This document shows, one piece after another, positions 8,757 through 18,140 of a stretch of 64,000 nt of DNA. Source of the DNA: Alphaproteobacteria bacterium (GTDB lineage: Bacteria > Pseudomonadota > Alphaproteobacteria > UBA2966); the NCBI GenBank assembly GCA_018650465.1, contig JABIFY010000074.1, forward strand, positions 1 to 64,000, read 5' to 3'. Both the position numbers and the translations under genes were made by a program. Positions within the stretch are counted from its first letter, which is position 1, and each line of letters begins with the position of its first letter. The notes under the pieces are model-generated. The model was not told the DNA's origin, ran no database searches, and saw nothing but the letters and a program-made list of their open reading frames with translations.

Positions 8757-9069
8757 CAGGCCTCGCTTGAGGACACCTGAGGTCCGATCCGGGTCCAGGA
8801 GCGGAGCTCTTTGGCAAATTACAGATACTTTTCAAAAGACATATGACCCACAAATGACAGTGGCCGCATCGGTGTCTGCGAGGGGAGGTCGACACCGATG
8901 CGGCCTCCGTCTGGAACGATGCCCAATATGTGAACATCTGGGCCCGGTGCAACGAGGGGGGAGGTCACGGGCCTGCATGAGATATGGGGTCGCCAGGTGG
9001 CAAATACCAGAGGCCGGTCACGAGAAATTTACTAGCCAAAGCCCTTGAGTTGCAAGGGTTTTAGGCGCT
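8757..9069. other. Gap of about 310 bases with a perfect 15-bp inverted repeat
   Basis: No convincing gene is present. The gap contains GGCCGCATCGGTGTC (8862-8876) and its exact complement GACACCGATGCGGCC (8891-8905) around a 14-base loop. There is no T-tract after the hairpin on either strand, so it is not a normal intrinsic terminator. One frame after it reads like protein (DTDAASVWNDAQYVNIW) without a start, possibly a relic of a lost gene. Confidence 0.6.
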
Positions 9070-10167
9070 TCAGGCGATCTTCACGGGCTGGCGTTTGCGG
9101 CCCCAGTCACCAGGCAAGCCATTGAAAATACCGGCACAAACATGGCCGCAGGCTGTGCAGTTCCCGGCCTCTGTCAGGCCCCAGTCAGATAATTTATACC
9201 AGTCCCGCCCGATCAGTTTATGGCCACATGACGGGCACCATGTGCTGCTGGCTACCTCGTCATGCACATTGCCGACAAATACATAATGAAGCCCGGCATC
9301 CAGGGCGATCTGGCGGGCGCGTAACAGGGTCTGGTGTGGTGTGGCTGGAATATCGCGCATACGGTAGTCAGGATGAAATGCCGAAAAATGCAACGGCACA
9401 TCCGGCCCCAGGTTTTTCATGAACCAGGCCGCCAGTTCTTTCAGTTCGTCATCGCCATCGTTCTGGCCGGGGATCAACAATGTTGTGACTTCAAACCAGA
9501 CGTCTGAGTGGTGGCGCAACCAGATCAATGTTTCCAGCACCGGCGACAAACTGCCCGTGCAAAGGTCGTGATAAAATTCTTCCGTAAAACCCTTTAAGTC
9601 GATATTCGCCGCGTCTATGTGGGCGAAGAATTCGGCCCTGGGTTCAGGGCAGATATAACCGGCCGTCACCGCCACCGTCTTGAGGCCCAGGTCATGGCAG
9701 GCTTTGGCCGTGTCGACGGCATATTCCAAAAAGATCGTTGGATCGTTATAGGTGAAAGCAACTGATTTACAGCCATGGGCTTGCGCCGCGCGTGCCAGTT
9801 GTTCAGGTGTGGCCTTGTCGGCCAGGGTATCCAGCTCACGGGATTTCGAGATATCCCAGTTCTGGCAAAACTTGCAAGTGAGATTGCAGCCCGCCGTGCC
9901 AAAAGACAGGACCGGTGTGCCTGGCAGAAAATGATTGAGCGGCTTCTTTTCAATGGGATCGATACAAAAGCCGCTGGATCGCCCCCAGGTCGTCAACAGC
10001 ATCTCGCCACCCTTGTTGGCGCGCACAAAACACAGTCCGCGCTGGCCGTCCTGCAATTTGCAAAAGCGTGGACAGACATCGCACTGCAAACGCCCATCAT
10101 CCAAGCGGTGCCAATAGCGCGCGGGTGTGCCGGAAATTTCTGTTTCTGTGATGTTGGTTTCTGGCAT
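9070..10167 (-). CDS. amrS: AmmeMemoRadiSam system radical SAM enzyme
   Basis: A 365-residue radical SAM protein. The SAM/[4Fe-4S] motif is CNLTCKFC (Cys94, Cys98, Cys101). It is preceded by a Cys-rich N-terminal segment CDVCPRFC and followed by a C-terminal zinc-ribbon-like part with CPSCG and CTACGHVC. This arrangement is characteristic of AmrS, related to pyruvate formate-lyase activating enzymes. Its partner proteins AmrB (Memo) and AmrA (AMMECR1) are fused in the divergent gene starting 147 bases away. The reaction of the system is still not established. Confidence 0.9.
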   Translation of the reverse strand: MPETNITETEISGTPARYWHRLDDGRLQCDVCPRFCKLQDGQRGLCFVRANKGGEMLLTTWGRSSGFCIDPIEKKPLNHFLPGTPVLSFGTAGCNLTCKFCQNWDISKSRELDTLADKATPEQLARAAQAHGCKSVAFTYNDPTIFLEYAVDTAKACHDLGLKTVAVTAGYICPEPRAEFFAHIDAANIDLKGFTEEFYHDLCTGSLSPVLETLIWLRHHSDVWFEVTTLLIPGQNDGDDELKELAAWFMKNLGPDVPLHFSAFHPDYRMRDIPATPHQTLLRARQIALDAGLHYVFVGNVHDEVASSTWCPSCGHKLIGRDWYKLSDWGLTEAGNCTACGHVCAGIFNGLPGDWGRKRQPVKIA

Positions 10168-10314
10168 GTTTTATTATCCATTGCTAACCACCGGCAATCC
10201 GACTTCTAATGGTCGCATTAGCAAAGACTTGCCGGATTGCCAGGCGACGCCCTATCATACATGTATTGCCCTGAACTGATGATCAATTTTTCCTGTAATT
10301 CAGGAGAGCGCCAT

Positions 10315-11718
10315 ATGAACGATCCACAAAACATGTCAGCACCATCTGTGCGACCACCAGCCGTTGCGGGTCAGTTTTATCCGGGCGACGCGGCTACGCT
10401 TGGGCAAACGGTTGATGATTTTCTGGATCAGGTTTCGCTTGCACAAGATGATCGGGTCAGCTGGCTCAAGGCCATCATCGCGCCCCATGCGGGTTATGTT
10501 TATTCAGGCCCCGTGGCGGCTTCGGTTTATGCCTGCCTGCGGGCCGCAAAGGACACCGTCCAGCGCGTTATCTTGTTGGGGCCGGCCCACCGCGTTGCCT
10601 TTCGTGGGATGGCCGTGCCCTCCGTCGCGGGCTTTGATACGCCGCTGGGTGTGGTGCCGCTGGATACCCAGGCGATTGAGCAAATCAAAAGCTGCTCTTC
10701 GGTCATCATTTCAGATGAGGCCCATGCGCAGGAGCACAGCCTGGAAGTTCACCTGCCATTTCTGCAACGCGTTCTTGGTGAATTTTCTCTTGTGCCGATC
10801 TGTGTGGGCGATGCCCGGCCAGAAGATGTCGCCCAGGTTCTGGAGATGCTGTGGGGCGGGCCGGAAACCCTGGTCGTGATCTCAACCGACCTCAGTCATT
10901 ATCACGCCTACGATGAAGCCCGCTTGCTGGATCAGGCAACTGCCCAGGCGATTACAGACTGTCGTGCTGATAACGTCAGCACACATGGTGCCTGTGGTGG
11001 GCGGCCTGTGAATGGATTGCTGAAGGTTGCGCAAATTCGCGGTCTGAAAATCACCTTGCTGGATTTGCGCAATTCAGGGGATACGGCAGGCAGTAAAGAT
11101 CGCGTTGTTGGTTATGCGTCGTTTCGGGTGGATGAGCCGGACGTCGAGGTGAAACCCGCGGCCGTTTATGATTCGGCACAGCGACAAATAATGATTGATG
11201 TGGCGCGCCAGGCAATTGAGCATGGTCTAGAAACAGGGAAGCCGCCGGACCTCTCGGCAACAGATTGGCCCGGCTGGGCCCAGCAATCCGGGGCAGCATT
11301 CGTCACCCTGGAAATAGACGGAAAGTTACGCGGCTGCATCGGGTCACTTGCAGCGCATCGGACCCTGATTAATGATGTCGCAGAAAATGCCTTCGCCGCC
11401 GCTTTTCGTGACCCGCGCTTTGCCAATTTATCGGGACAAGAATATGAACATCTGGATATCGGCATATCTGTATTAAGTGAGCCCGAACCGCTGAACATTT
11501 CCGGTGAGGCGGATTTGCTGACAAAGATGCGACCAGGCATTGATGGCCTTATTTTGCAATCCGGGTCCCGTCGCGGTACCTTTTTGCCCCAGGTTTGGGA
11601 ACAATTGCCTACAAAAAGCTCGTTTTTAACGCACCTGAAAACGAAGGCAGGACTTGCCACCGATTACTGGTCAGATGACATTCGAATCTGGCGCTACACC
11701 ACGGAATCCTTCAAATAA
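10315..11718 (+). CDS. AmmeMemoRadiSam protein B-A fusion (Memo plus AMMECR1 domains)
   Basis: A 467-residue fusion. Residues about 10-275 are a Memo-like extradiol-dioxygenase-fold domain with APHAGYVYSGPVAA, HSLEVHLPFL and STDLSHY. Residues about 285-465 are an AMMECR1 domain with FVTLEIDGKLRGCIGSL. An open frame begins at 10237, but the ATG at 10315 follows AGGAG and yields the expected N-terminus before RPPAVAGQFYPGD. Separate genes are also known; fusion confirms joint function with the divergent radical SAM gene. The substrate is unknown. Confidence 0.9.
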   Translation: MNDPQNMSAPSVRPPAVAGQFYPGDAATLGQTVDDFLDQVSLAQDDRVSWLKAIIAPHAGYVYSGPVAASVYACLRAAKDTVQRVILLGPAHRVAFRGMAVPSVAGFDTPLGVVPLDTQAIEQIKSCSSVIISDEAHAQEHSLEVHLPFLQRVLGEFSLVPICVGDARPEDVAQVLEMLWGGPETLVVISTDLSHYHAYDEARLLDQATAQAITDCRADNVSTHGACGGRPVNGLLKVAQIRGLKITLLDLRNSGDTAGSKDRVVGYASFRVDEPDVEVKPAAVYDSAQRQIMIDVARQAIEHGLETGKPPDLSATDWPGWAQQSGAAFVTLEIDGKLRGCIGSLAAHRTLINDVAENAFAAAFRDPRFANLSGQEYEHLDIGISVLSEPEPLNISGEADLLTKMRPGIDGLILQSGSRRGTFLPQVWEQLPTKSSFLTHLKTKAGLATDYWSDDIRIWRYTTESFK

Positions 11719-11770
11719 TGCGCGCCGAAGCCTTTACCTGAAAGGCCGCAGCCGTTAGACAAAGGCAATA

Positions 11771-11959
11771 TTATTGACCTGTTGCCTGCGCTGCATTTCC
11801 CCTCAAAACTTGCGATATTTCTAAAGCTGATTCAACCACGGACTCCAGATACATCCTGGCAATTTCTTCATATTTGCATGAGAGAAATGTTGGAATGCAT
11901 TGATTCAACAGGTAAAAATGCTTGACTTCGATTCGAGGTTTGAGCATCTTGTTTTTCAT
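11771..11959 (-). CDS. Possible small protein, unrecognised
   Basis: A 62-residue reading frame on the minus strand within the 318-base gap between the Memo-AMMECR1 gene and the M23 peptidase. The composition looks protein-like (helical segment EEIARMYLESVVESALEI), but no ribosome site is seen ahead of the ATG and no family is recognised. It would be convergent with the Memo-AMMECR1 gene. It may be chance. Confidence 0.3.
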   Translation of the reverse strand: MKNKMLKPRIEVKHFYLLNQCIPTFLSCKYEEIARMYLESVVESALEISQVLRGNAAQATGQ

Positions 11960-12036
11960 ATTTGTGTGAAACCCGCAGTTTCCGGCCACATGGCAAGATA
12001 TTCTGCAGGAATAGAGGCCCGCTTCAGGAGAAGAAA

Positions 12037-13518
12037 TTGCAGCAAGGCGACACTGAACAGCCGCAAATGAGCGCACCAAAAGACCGTCTGGATGCGCCGA
12101 GGCTCGCAGCCTTCGCCGCGATTACTTTGGCCGGCGTCGCTCTGGTTGTTGTTTCCGTAACCGGTGCCCCCAGCGTCGGTGCCAGCATCATCAATAATCT
12201 GCCGCTGACAACGGTTACCCACGGTGAAATTGTCGAGCGCTCAGCTGTATCTGTTGCAGCCCAGGCTAACTCAACACCCGTTCAGACTGCGTCTGTGCAG
12301 CAACCTGAAGTTCAACTGGCCGCGCTATCGCCGGTTACGGCGCCCTCGAAAGCACCAGATGTCGAAGCCGAAGCTGTTGTGGCACCTGCACCGGAAATCA
12401 AAACAATTCGTGTGCGCAAGGGTGATACCTTGATGAAGGCACTGGTTCGCGCCGGTGCGCCGCGCCCACAGGCCTACAAGGCTATCGCGTCCCTGGGCAA
12501 AAATTTTGACCCCCGGCGTCTGAAAATCGGCCAGAAACTGCAAGTTGCCTTTGCACCTAACAATGGCGCGCCCAAATCAAAAGCGGAACTGCTTTATATT
12601 CAGATCAACGCTGATGTTGATCGGGATGTTATTGCCCAGCGCAATGAAGACGGTTTTACGTCACGCGAAATCTTGCGTGAATTGAACAAAGTCCATATGC
12701 GCAGTACCGGCACGATCAATGACAGCCTTTATCTGTCGGCCCGCCGCAGTGATATGCCGGTCGCCATCCTGATGGAGATGATCCGTATCTTCAGCTGGGA
12801 CGTAGATTTCCAGCGCGATATCCAGCGCGGCGATAGTTTCGAACTTTTCTACGAGCAATTTAACGATGACAGCGGCAAGGCCGTTAAATTCGGTGATGTT
12901 CTCTATGCCAGCATGATTCTGAGTGGCACCAAAGTTAACCTCTATCGTCACAAGCTGGCTGATGGCGCGGTCGATTATTTCAATCAAAAAGGCCAGAGCG
13001 CCCGCAAGGCCCTGCTGCGCACACCGGTAAACGGTGCCCGGTTATCATCCCGTTTTGGCAAGCGTCGCCATCCCGTGTTGGGATATACCAAAATGCACCG
13101 CGGCCTCGATTTTGCAGCGCCGCGCGGCACACCGATCATGGCAGGTGGCGATGGCGTCATCGAAATGTCCCAGCGCAACGGCTCCTACGGCAACTATGTG
13201 CGGATCCGGCACAACAACAATTACAAGACGGCCTACGGGCATCTAAAGAATTTTGGTCGTGGCATCCGTCGCGGCAAGCGCGTCAAGCAGGGCCAGATCA
13301 TCGGCTATATCGGCACAACGGGCCGCTCCACCGGACCCCACCTGCACTATGAAATTCTTAAAGCTGGCCGCCAGATCAATCCTTTACGGCTGAAACTGCC
13401 AACAGGCAGAAAGCTCAAAGGCAAGGCCCTGGCCCGCTTCCAAAGTACCCGGATCAAGACAGATCAGGCATTGGCAACAATCCTGACAGCCTCGGAAGTC
13501 GCCAGCAACACCAAATAA
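12037..13518 (+). CDS. M23 family murein DD-metalloendopeptidase with LysM/OapA-like domain
   Basis: A secreted or inner-membrane-anchored cell-wall hydrolase of about 493 residues. One N-terminal transmembrane segment (AAFAAITLAGVALVVVSV) is followed by a linker, a LysM/OapA-like domain (IRVRKGDTLMKAL onward) and a C-terminal M23 domain with the zinc ligands HRGLDF, YGHLKN and GPHLHYE. It is expected to cut peptide cross-links of peptidoglycan, like MepM. Start: a TTG at 12037 has the ribosome site AGGAGAAG, while the ATG at 12067 has none; I prefer the TTG but both keep the membrane segment. Confidence 0.85.
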   Translation: MQQGDTEQPQMSAPKDRLDAPRLAAFAAITLAGVALVVVSVTGAPSVGASIINNLPLTTVTHGEIVERSAVSVAAQANSTPVQTASVQQPEVQLAALSPVTAPSKAPDVEAEAVVAPAPEIKTIRVRKGDTLMKALVRAGAPRPQAYKAIASLGKNFDPRRLKIGQKLQVAFAPNNGAPKSKAELLYIQINADVDRDVIAQRNEDGFTSREILRELNKVHMRSTGTINDSLYLSARRSDMPVAILMEMIRIFSWDVDFQRDIQRGDSFELFYEQFNDDSGKAVKFGDVLYASMILSGTKVNLYRHKLADGAVDYFNQKGQSARKALLRTPVNGARLSSRFGKRRHPVLGYTKMHRGLDFAAPRGTPIMAGGDGVIEMSQRNGSYGNYVRIRHNNNYKTAYGHLKNFGRGIRRGKRVKQGQIIGYIGTTGRSTGPHLHYEILKAGRQINPLRLKLPTGRKLKGKALARFQSTRIKTDQALATILTASEVASNTK

Positions 13519-13666
13519 TCAGGCCTCTGATTTTGCACGGTTGATCGTCAACAAAACCGCCAAGGCGGCTTTAACTCGCCCCGAATGTTGGTTAATCTTT
13601 CTGACTGATTTTTGATTTTCCGTCCCCGCCACAGGCTCGCCCCCCGATATATCTCTGGAGATAATT

Positions 13667-14638
13667 ATGCAAACCCGCATCACAGAACTTTTTGGTATCA
13701 AGCATCCCGTCATTCAGGGCGGCATGCATTATGTTGGCTTTGCTGAGCTGGCCGCCGCCGTTTCCAATGCGGGCGGAATGGGTATCATTACTGGCCTGAC
13801 GCAGAAAACACCGGCAGACCTGGCCAACGAGATCGCCCGTTGCCACGATATGACGGGCAAACCCTTTGGCGTCAATTTGACCTTCCTGCCGTCTTTCGCG
13901 GCCCCGCCTTATCCTGAATATATCGAAGCCATCATCAAGGGTGGCGTCAAGATTGTGGAGACCGCAGGCCGCAGCCCGGAAGCCTATTTGCCTGCCCTGA
14001 AAGAAGCCGGGATCAAGGTGATTCACAAATGCACGTCTGTGCGACATTCCCTTAAGGCTGAAAAAATTGGCTGCGACGCCGTCAGTGTCGACGGCTTTGA
14101 ATGTGGCGGTCATCCGGGTGAAGACGACATCCCCAACATGATCCTGCTGCCGCGCGCAGCCGAAGAACTGACCATCCCCTTTGTCGCATCTGGCGGCATT
14201 GGCAACGCCCAACAACTAGTTGCAGCACTTGCCCTGGGCGCAGAAGGCATCAACATGGGCACACGTTTTATCGCCACCACCGAAGCACCTGTGCATCAAA
14301 ATGTTAAGGACGCAATTCTGGCGGCTAGCGAGCTGGACACCACCTTGATTATGCGTGGATTGCGCAATACAGAGCGCGTCATAAAAAATCCGGCTGTCGA
14401 CAAGATTGTCGAAATTGAACGCGACAAGGGTAACGATCTTGCTATTGAAGATATTATCGATCTGGTTGCAGGCGTTTATCCAAAGGTTATGGAAGACGGT
14501 GATATGGACTCCGGGGCCTGGAGCTGTGGCATGGTCGCCGGCCTGATCCATGACGTGCCCAGCTGTCACGACCTGGTCAACAATATGGTCGCCGAAGCTG
14601 AGGATATCATTCGCGGCAGACTGGCCGCCTTCGCCTGA
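13667..14638 (+). CDS. Nitronate monooxygenase (2-nitropropane dioxygenase family)
   Basis: A 323-residue FMN-dependent TIM-barrel enzyme of the NMO/FabK-like family. Visible features are HPVIQGGMHYVG at the N-terminus, GFECGGHPGE around residue 144-153 with the conserved His, and the FMN phosphate site ASGGIGNAQQLVAALALGA. These enzymes oxidise alkyl nitronates such as propionate-3-nitronate. The ATG follows GGAG. It is a stand-alone gene with no obvious regulator. Confidence 0.85.
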   Translation: MQTRITELFGIKHPVIQGGMHYVGFAELAAAVSNAGGMGIITGLTQKTPADLANEIARCHDMTGKPFGVNLTFLPSFAAPPYPEYIEAIIKGGVKIVETAGRSPEAYLPALKEAGIKVIHKCTSVRHSLKAEKIGCDAVSVDGFECGGHPGEDDIPNMILLPRAAEELTIPFVASGGIGNAQQLVAALALGAEGINMGTRFIATTEAPVHQNVKDAILAASELDTTLIMRGLRNTERVIKNPAVDKIVEIERDKGNDLAIEDIIDLVAGVYPKVMEDGDMDSGAWSCGMVAGLIHDVPSCHDLVNNMVAEAEDIIRGRLAAFA

Positions 14639-14688
14639 TCTGAACGGGTAAATCCTGGGGTAGCTCCAGGGCTGTATCCACATGTCAG

Positions 14689-14716
14689 AGGACCAGGGCG
14701 TCACTTTCCTGGTCCT
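14689..14716. terminator. Hairpin, possible weak terminator
   Basis: AGGACCAGG and CCTGGTCCT form a perfect 9-bp stem around a 10-base loop, 51 bases after the nitronate monooxygenase stop. Only a short T-poor tail follows, so termination would be weak or factor-aided. Confidence 0.4.
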
Positions 14717-14826
14717 TCAGCACATTTTCGCGTGACAACGCTCAAACAGCTATTGGCGTGAAGGTTAAGGTGGCGTAGACACATACTCAAATTCCCATCC
14801 CCCGCCATATTGGAGCGACCCTCATC

Positions 14827-15855
14827 ATGACATCTGAAGTCAATCGCGAAGTTCACCTCGTAAGCCGCCCCGTCGGCATGCCAACGCCCGAAAATTTTAG
14901 TGTCGTCGACGCGCCGATGCCGACAGCGGGGGCTGGCGAAGTTTTGATCCGTAACGTCTGGATGTCGGTTGACCCCTACATGCGTGGCCGCATGTATGAC
15001 CGCAAAAGCTACGCCCCGCCTTTTCAGTTGAACGAAGCCATGGGCGGTGGTCATGTTGGCCAGATCATGACCTCGGACAATGCCAATTTTGCAGTTGGTG
15101 ACTATGTTGTCGGTTTCATGGGTGGCTGGCGTGAGTATTTTGTCTCCGATGGCATGGGCCTAGAAAAAGTAGATCCTGACCTCGCGCCACTATCCGCTTA
15201 TCTCGGCACATTTGGTATGCCTGGCTTCACAGCCTATGTGGGTTTGCTACGGATTGCTGAACTGAAAGACGGCGAAACCGTCTTTGTCTCAGGTGCCGGT
15301 GGCGCTGTTGGTACCGTGGCCTGCCAGATCGCCAAAATCAAAGGCTGTCGGGTGATCGCCAGCGCTGGATCAGACGAAAAGCTCGCTTGGCTGAAAGACG
15401 AATGCGGCGTTGACGAAGTCATCAACTACAAGAAAGTAAGCGACCTCAACGAAGCTGTTAGAGCGGCCGCCCCCAAAGGCATCGACGTTTACTATGAAAA
15501 TGTTGGCGGTGAGCACCTTCAGGTCGCGATCAACAACATGAACGCGTTTGGCCGTATCGCTGCCTGCGGCATGATCTCCGAATATAACGCAACTGAGCCC
15601 GCCCCTGGTCCTTCAAACATGTCCATGATCGTTGGCAAGAGCATCAAGATTCAGGGCTTCATCCAGACTTTCCATCTCGATATGCGCCCCGAATTTGTCG
15701 CCGACATGGGCAAGTGGATGTCGGAAGGCAAACTCAAATGGCAGGAAACTGTCCGTGAAGGTGTTGATAACGCTGCAGGTGCTTTCATCGGCCTGTTCAG
15801 TGGTGAAAATACCGGCAAAATGGTTGTCCGCCTGGGCCCCGATACGGTTGATTGA
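14827..15855 (+). CDS. NADP-dependent oxidoreductase, MDR superfamily (CurA/LTB4 dehydrogenase-like)
   Basis: A 342-residue zinc-free medium-chain dehydrogenase/reductase. The N-terminal segment WMSVDPYMRGRM and the NADP-binding loop SGAGGAVGTVACQIAK (about residues 157-172) are those of the double-bond reductase/curcumin reductase group, which reduce the carbon-carbon double bond of enones. It is a single gene followed by a good terminator. Confidence 0.85.
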   Translation: MTSEVNREVHLVSRPVGMPTPENFSVVDAPMPTAGAGEVLIRNVWMSVDPYMRGRMYDRKSYAPPFQLNEAMGGGHVGQIMTSDNANFAVGDYVVGFMGGWREYFVSDGMGLEKVDPDLAPLSAYLGTFGMPGFTAYVGLLRIAELKDGETVFVSGAGGAVGTVACQIAKIKGCRVIASAGSDEKLAWLKDECGVDEVINYKKVSDLNEAVRAAAPKGIDVYYENVGGEHLQVAINNMNAFGRIAACGMISEYNATEPAPGPSNMSMIVGKSIKIQGFIQTFHLDMRPEFVADMGKWMSEGKLKWQETVREGVDNAAGAFIGLFSGENTGKMVVRLGPDTVD

Positions 15856-15891
15856 TCAGAATACCTGAACCGATATCGGCTACAAAAAAGT

Positions 15892-15918
15892 GTCCCCGAA
15901 AGGGGACCCTTTAATTTT
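15892..15918 (+). terminator. Intrinsic terminator after the MDR gene
   Basis: GTCCCC, loop GAAA, GGGGAC, then CCTTTAATTTT, 36 bases after the stop codon. It directly abuts the left attachment-site copy. Confidence 0.75.
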
Positions 15919-15931
15919 GGCGGAGAGAGAG
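15918..15931. other. Left attachment-site copy (14-bp match to tRNA-Ser 3' end)
   Basis: TGGCGGAGAGAGAG here is identical to, and in the same orientation as, positions 37788-37801, which form the CCA end and acceptor strand of tRNA-Ser. The element carrying the integrase lies exactly between the two copies. The same bases could also form a small hairpin with TCCGCC just after, so chance is not excluded, but the nearby arm motif supports an att site. Confidence 0.7.
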
Positions 15932-15982
15932 TCCGCCTATATACCGCAGAAAATATGGTCATATTGTCTACTAAAAATATCT

Positions 15983-16000
15983 ACCCACGTTTCTACTCAT
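15983..16000. other. Putative integrase arm-type site, left end
   Basis: ACCCACGTTTCTACTCAT matches 16 of 18 bases of the motif at 37644-37661 near the integrase start, in the same orientation, and lies 51 bases inside the left attachment copy. Confidence 0.55.
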
Positions 16001-16231
16001 GTTTCCGTCGTTGATTGACAGATATTGGCAACCAACTGGCCCCACAACAAATTGCCCTGACAATCGTCGTAAAGGCGTGCCAATTGTTTTTCTGAACAGA
16101 TGCTGCGTTTGAACGCCAACGCATCTGAACACCGATCCTCAGAACACTGGCACACACTGAAAGCGGGATCACCGCCACAGTTACGACAACGAAAGACATG
16201 AGGCTCTTGATGCCTGGGGGCAATGGTTATC
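15997..16231 (-). pseudogene. Cys-rich protein remnant without a start codon
   Basis: On the minus strand a frame ending in TGA at 15997 reads a cysteine-rich stretch (CRNCGGDPAFSVCQC, then two more Cys pairs spread over about 70 residues) but an in-frame TGA stands upstream and no ATG, GTG or TTG precedes the Cys-rich part. It looks like the tail of a zinc-binding protein truncated during element rearrangement. It overlaps the left arm site. I do not recognise the family. Confidence 0.25.
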
Positions 16232-16478
16232 TGTCATGCTGTCAGACTAACTCGCTGTTGCGCCATACAGCCGGTTTCGCGACACTTGCCCGCTCGCCTA
16301 TGCCTAAAGCCACAAGTCATCGCAACTGCTCTCAGACCAGCTAAAGTGGCCCTACCCGTATCCTCAAGATATACAATTTCTCTGGCAGTCATCATCGTCA
16401 CTTTGGCAACCATAAGTGACAAATCTGAAAAGTCGTATACAGTTTTTGATGCTGGAAACGCTAGACTAATTGTGGGGC

Positions 16479-17531
16479 ATGGGTCGTTTGGGGGAATCAC
16501 CAAATTTTTGCTTTTTAGAAAGCCACACGCCGCAATTAATGCGGCTGGGTGTGCTGGCTGAGCGCTATTTTGCCGAGGACCCAAATACCAGCATTATGAA
16601 GTTGCGTCAGTTTGCTGAAATCATGGCGCAGTTAACCGCCGCAAAGATGCGGGTCTACACAGAGGACGACAACCGTCAGGTAGCCCTATTGGCGCGCTTG
16701 CGGGATGAGGCTGGCATCAACAAAGGAGTGCTTGACCTTTTCCACAATTTGCGAATTTCAGGCAATAAGGCTGTCCACAATCTGAAAGACGATCATGGTC
16801 TGGCCCTCACCAGCCTGAAAATAGCGCACCGTCTGGCGATCTGGTATCACCGTTCGTTTGGCAAGGATCGGCAGTTTACGCCTCAACCATTTTCGCCCCC
16901 ATCTGACCCCACAGATGCCACCTCGGCACTGCACGATGAAATAGCAAAACTTCAGGCTAGGTTGAATGAAACCCTGACTGCTTCACAGGTCGCCCAGCGC
17001 CAGGCCGACCACGAAGCGGCACTTCGCCTGACGGCTGAAGAAGAAAGGAGCCGACTTGAAGCCTTGAATCAAGAGGCTGAGGCGCAGGCTGCACAACTAA
17101 ATGCACAATTGGCAAAGATACAGGCGGATGCTGAAGTCCAGGATGTTGCCCATTTTGACTCAATGGTCAGCGAAGCCAATGTTGCCGCCGAAGGACTCGA
17201 CCTTGATGAATCGGATACGCGGCGAATAATTGACGCTCAATTGCGCAACGCGGGTTGGGAGGCCGACACAGACAATCTGAATTACAAGGCTGACGTGCGC
17301 CCACAGCAAGGCAAAAATCTCGCAATCGCTGAATGGCCCACTTCCAGTGGCCCCGCTGACTACGTTCTGTTTATTGGCCTGAAATGCTCCGGCTGTTTGC
17401 AGCTTCATGTGTTAATCAGGCCTGATCACAGACGTTTTGGCTTGGCTGAGCCGCCTTACATACCAAACTGCGCCTACCACGCTGTGACCAGCTTGTCAGG
17501 CGATTGGACAGGTCTGCCTCAAGGTGATTAG
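16479..17531 (+). pseudogene. Truncated type I restriction endonuclease R subunit (hsdR N-terminal part)
   Basis: The first approximately 300 codons match the N-terminus of HsdR-like proteins: LMRLGVLAERYFAEDPNTSI, then the DUF4145-like helical part (GNKAVHN), a coiled coil (about 145-240), and the start of the nuclease domain (RRIIDAQLRNAGWEAD ... ADYVLFIGLK). At about position 17385 similarity stops just before the catalytic VEAKR region; the remaining 48 codons look unrelated and the helicase domains are absent. No hsdM or hsdS lies nearby. This is a deletion remnant at the left end of the mobile element. It should be non-functional as a nuclease. Confidence 0.75.
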
Positions 17532-17883
17532 CAGGCGTGATTCTTCGCCTGCTTGATTGTCGGTTATTAGCCAAAGGTGGAATAACTTGTGTAGTCCAAC
17601 CACATAGAAACTGTTTGGCCACACCGAAAACCATGTCTCCAGGGTTTCTTTGACCTTGATCGTGATAGTTCTCCTTGGTTCGCAACCGAAGCTGCCGTTG
17701 ATCAACTCGCGGGCCGCAGCCGAAACATGAACCTTGCCAGATTCGCCTCAGCGCACCATTCGGCTTGCGCCTTTCACGGTGCCGCATACGTCAAACTGTC
17801 AATTTGAAGTGTCGGTTATTCCAACGACAACCGCGCCTGAATACTCGCCAAACTGAATGATTATTTCCAACTCGCGCAGGAAT
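17532..17883. other. Gap with no recognised gene
   Basis: About 350 bases after the hsdR remnant. It holds a 7-bp hairpin (GCAGGCG at 17531-17537, CGCCTGC at 17546-17552) without a T-tract. Several open frames exist, but none has a recognisable product or good start. Probably rearranged element DNA. Confidence 0.5.
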
Positions 17884-18030
17884 CTACTGCAGTTGGTCAA
17901 TCATATTCTGTGCCGAGGCCATAGTGATATCGATGAAGTATTTATCAGCGACGGTACGTATCTTTTTCTGGTCGCGCATTTCCACAAACCAGTCTAATAT
18001 CGAAAACATTTTGTTGAGTGATTCGACCAT
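17884..18030 (-). CDS. Possible 48-residue protein, unrecognised
   Basis: A minus-strand ATG preceded by TAGGGA opens a 48-codon frame with protein-like composition (amphipathic: MFSILDWFVEMRDQKK and later IDITMASAQNMIDQL). It is downstream of, and in the same direction as, the DUF gene at 18141. It could be a small real protein or the C-terminal end of a truncated one. Confidence 0.35.
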   Translation of the reverse strand: MVESLNKMFSILDWFVEMRDQKKIRTVADKYFIDITMASAQNMIDQLQ

Positions 18031-18140
18031 TCCCTACGGCATCACCCAGGAAAACAGGAGTCCAAGACCGCCGACGTGCAGCCATATTCTGATTGGTTTA
18101 CCGGGCGTCAACGTTTCCCGTGGGGCCTCGCCGAGGGATT

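Noticed and set aside
15918-15937. Left attachment copy as just a terminator hairpin
   Set aside because: GGCGGA/TCCGCC can form a hairpin, but a true terminator already precedes it, there is no T-tract after it, and the identity to the tRNA end plus the arm motif is better explained by integration.
17496-17705. Minus-strand 69-codon frame after hsdR remnant
   Set aside because: Only a TTG start without ribosome site and no family; too weak to call.
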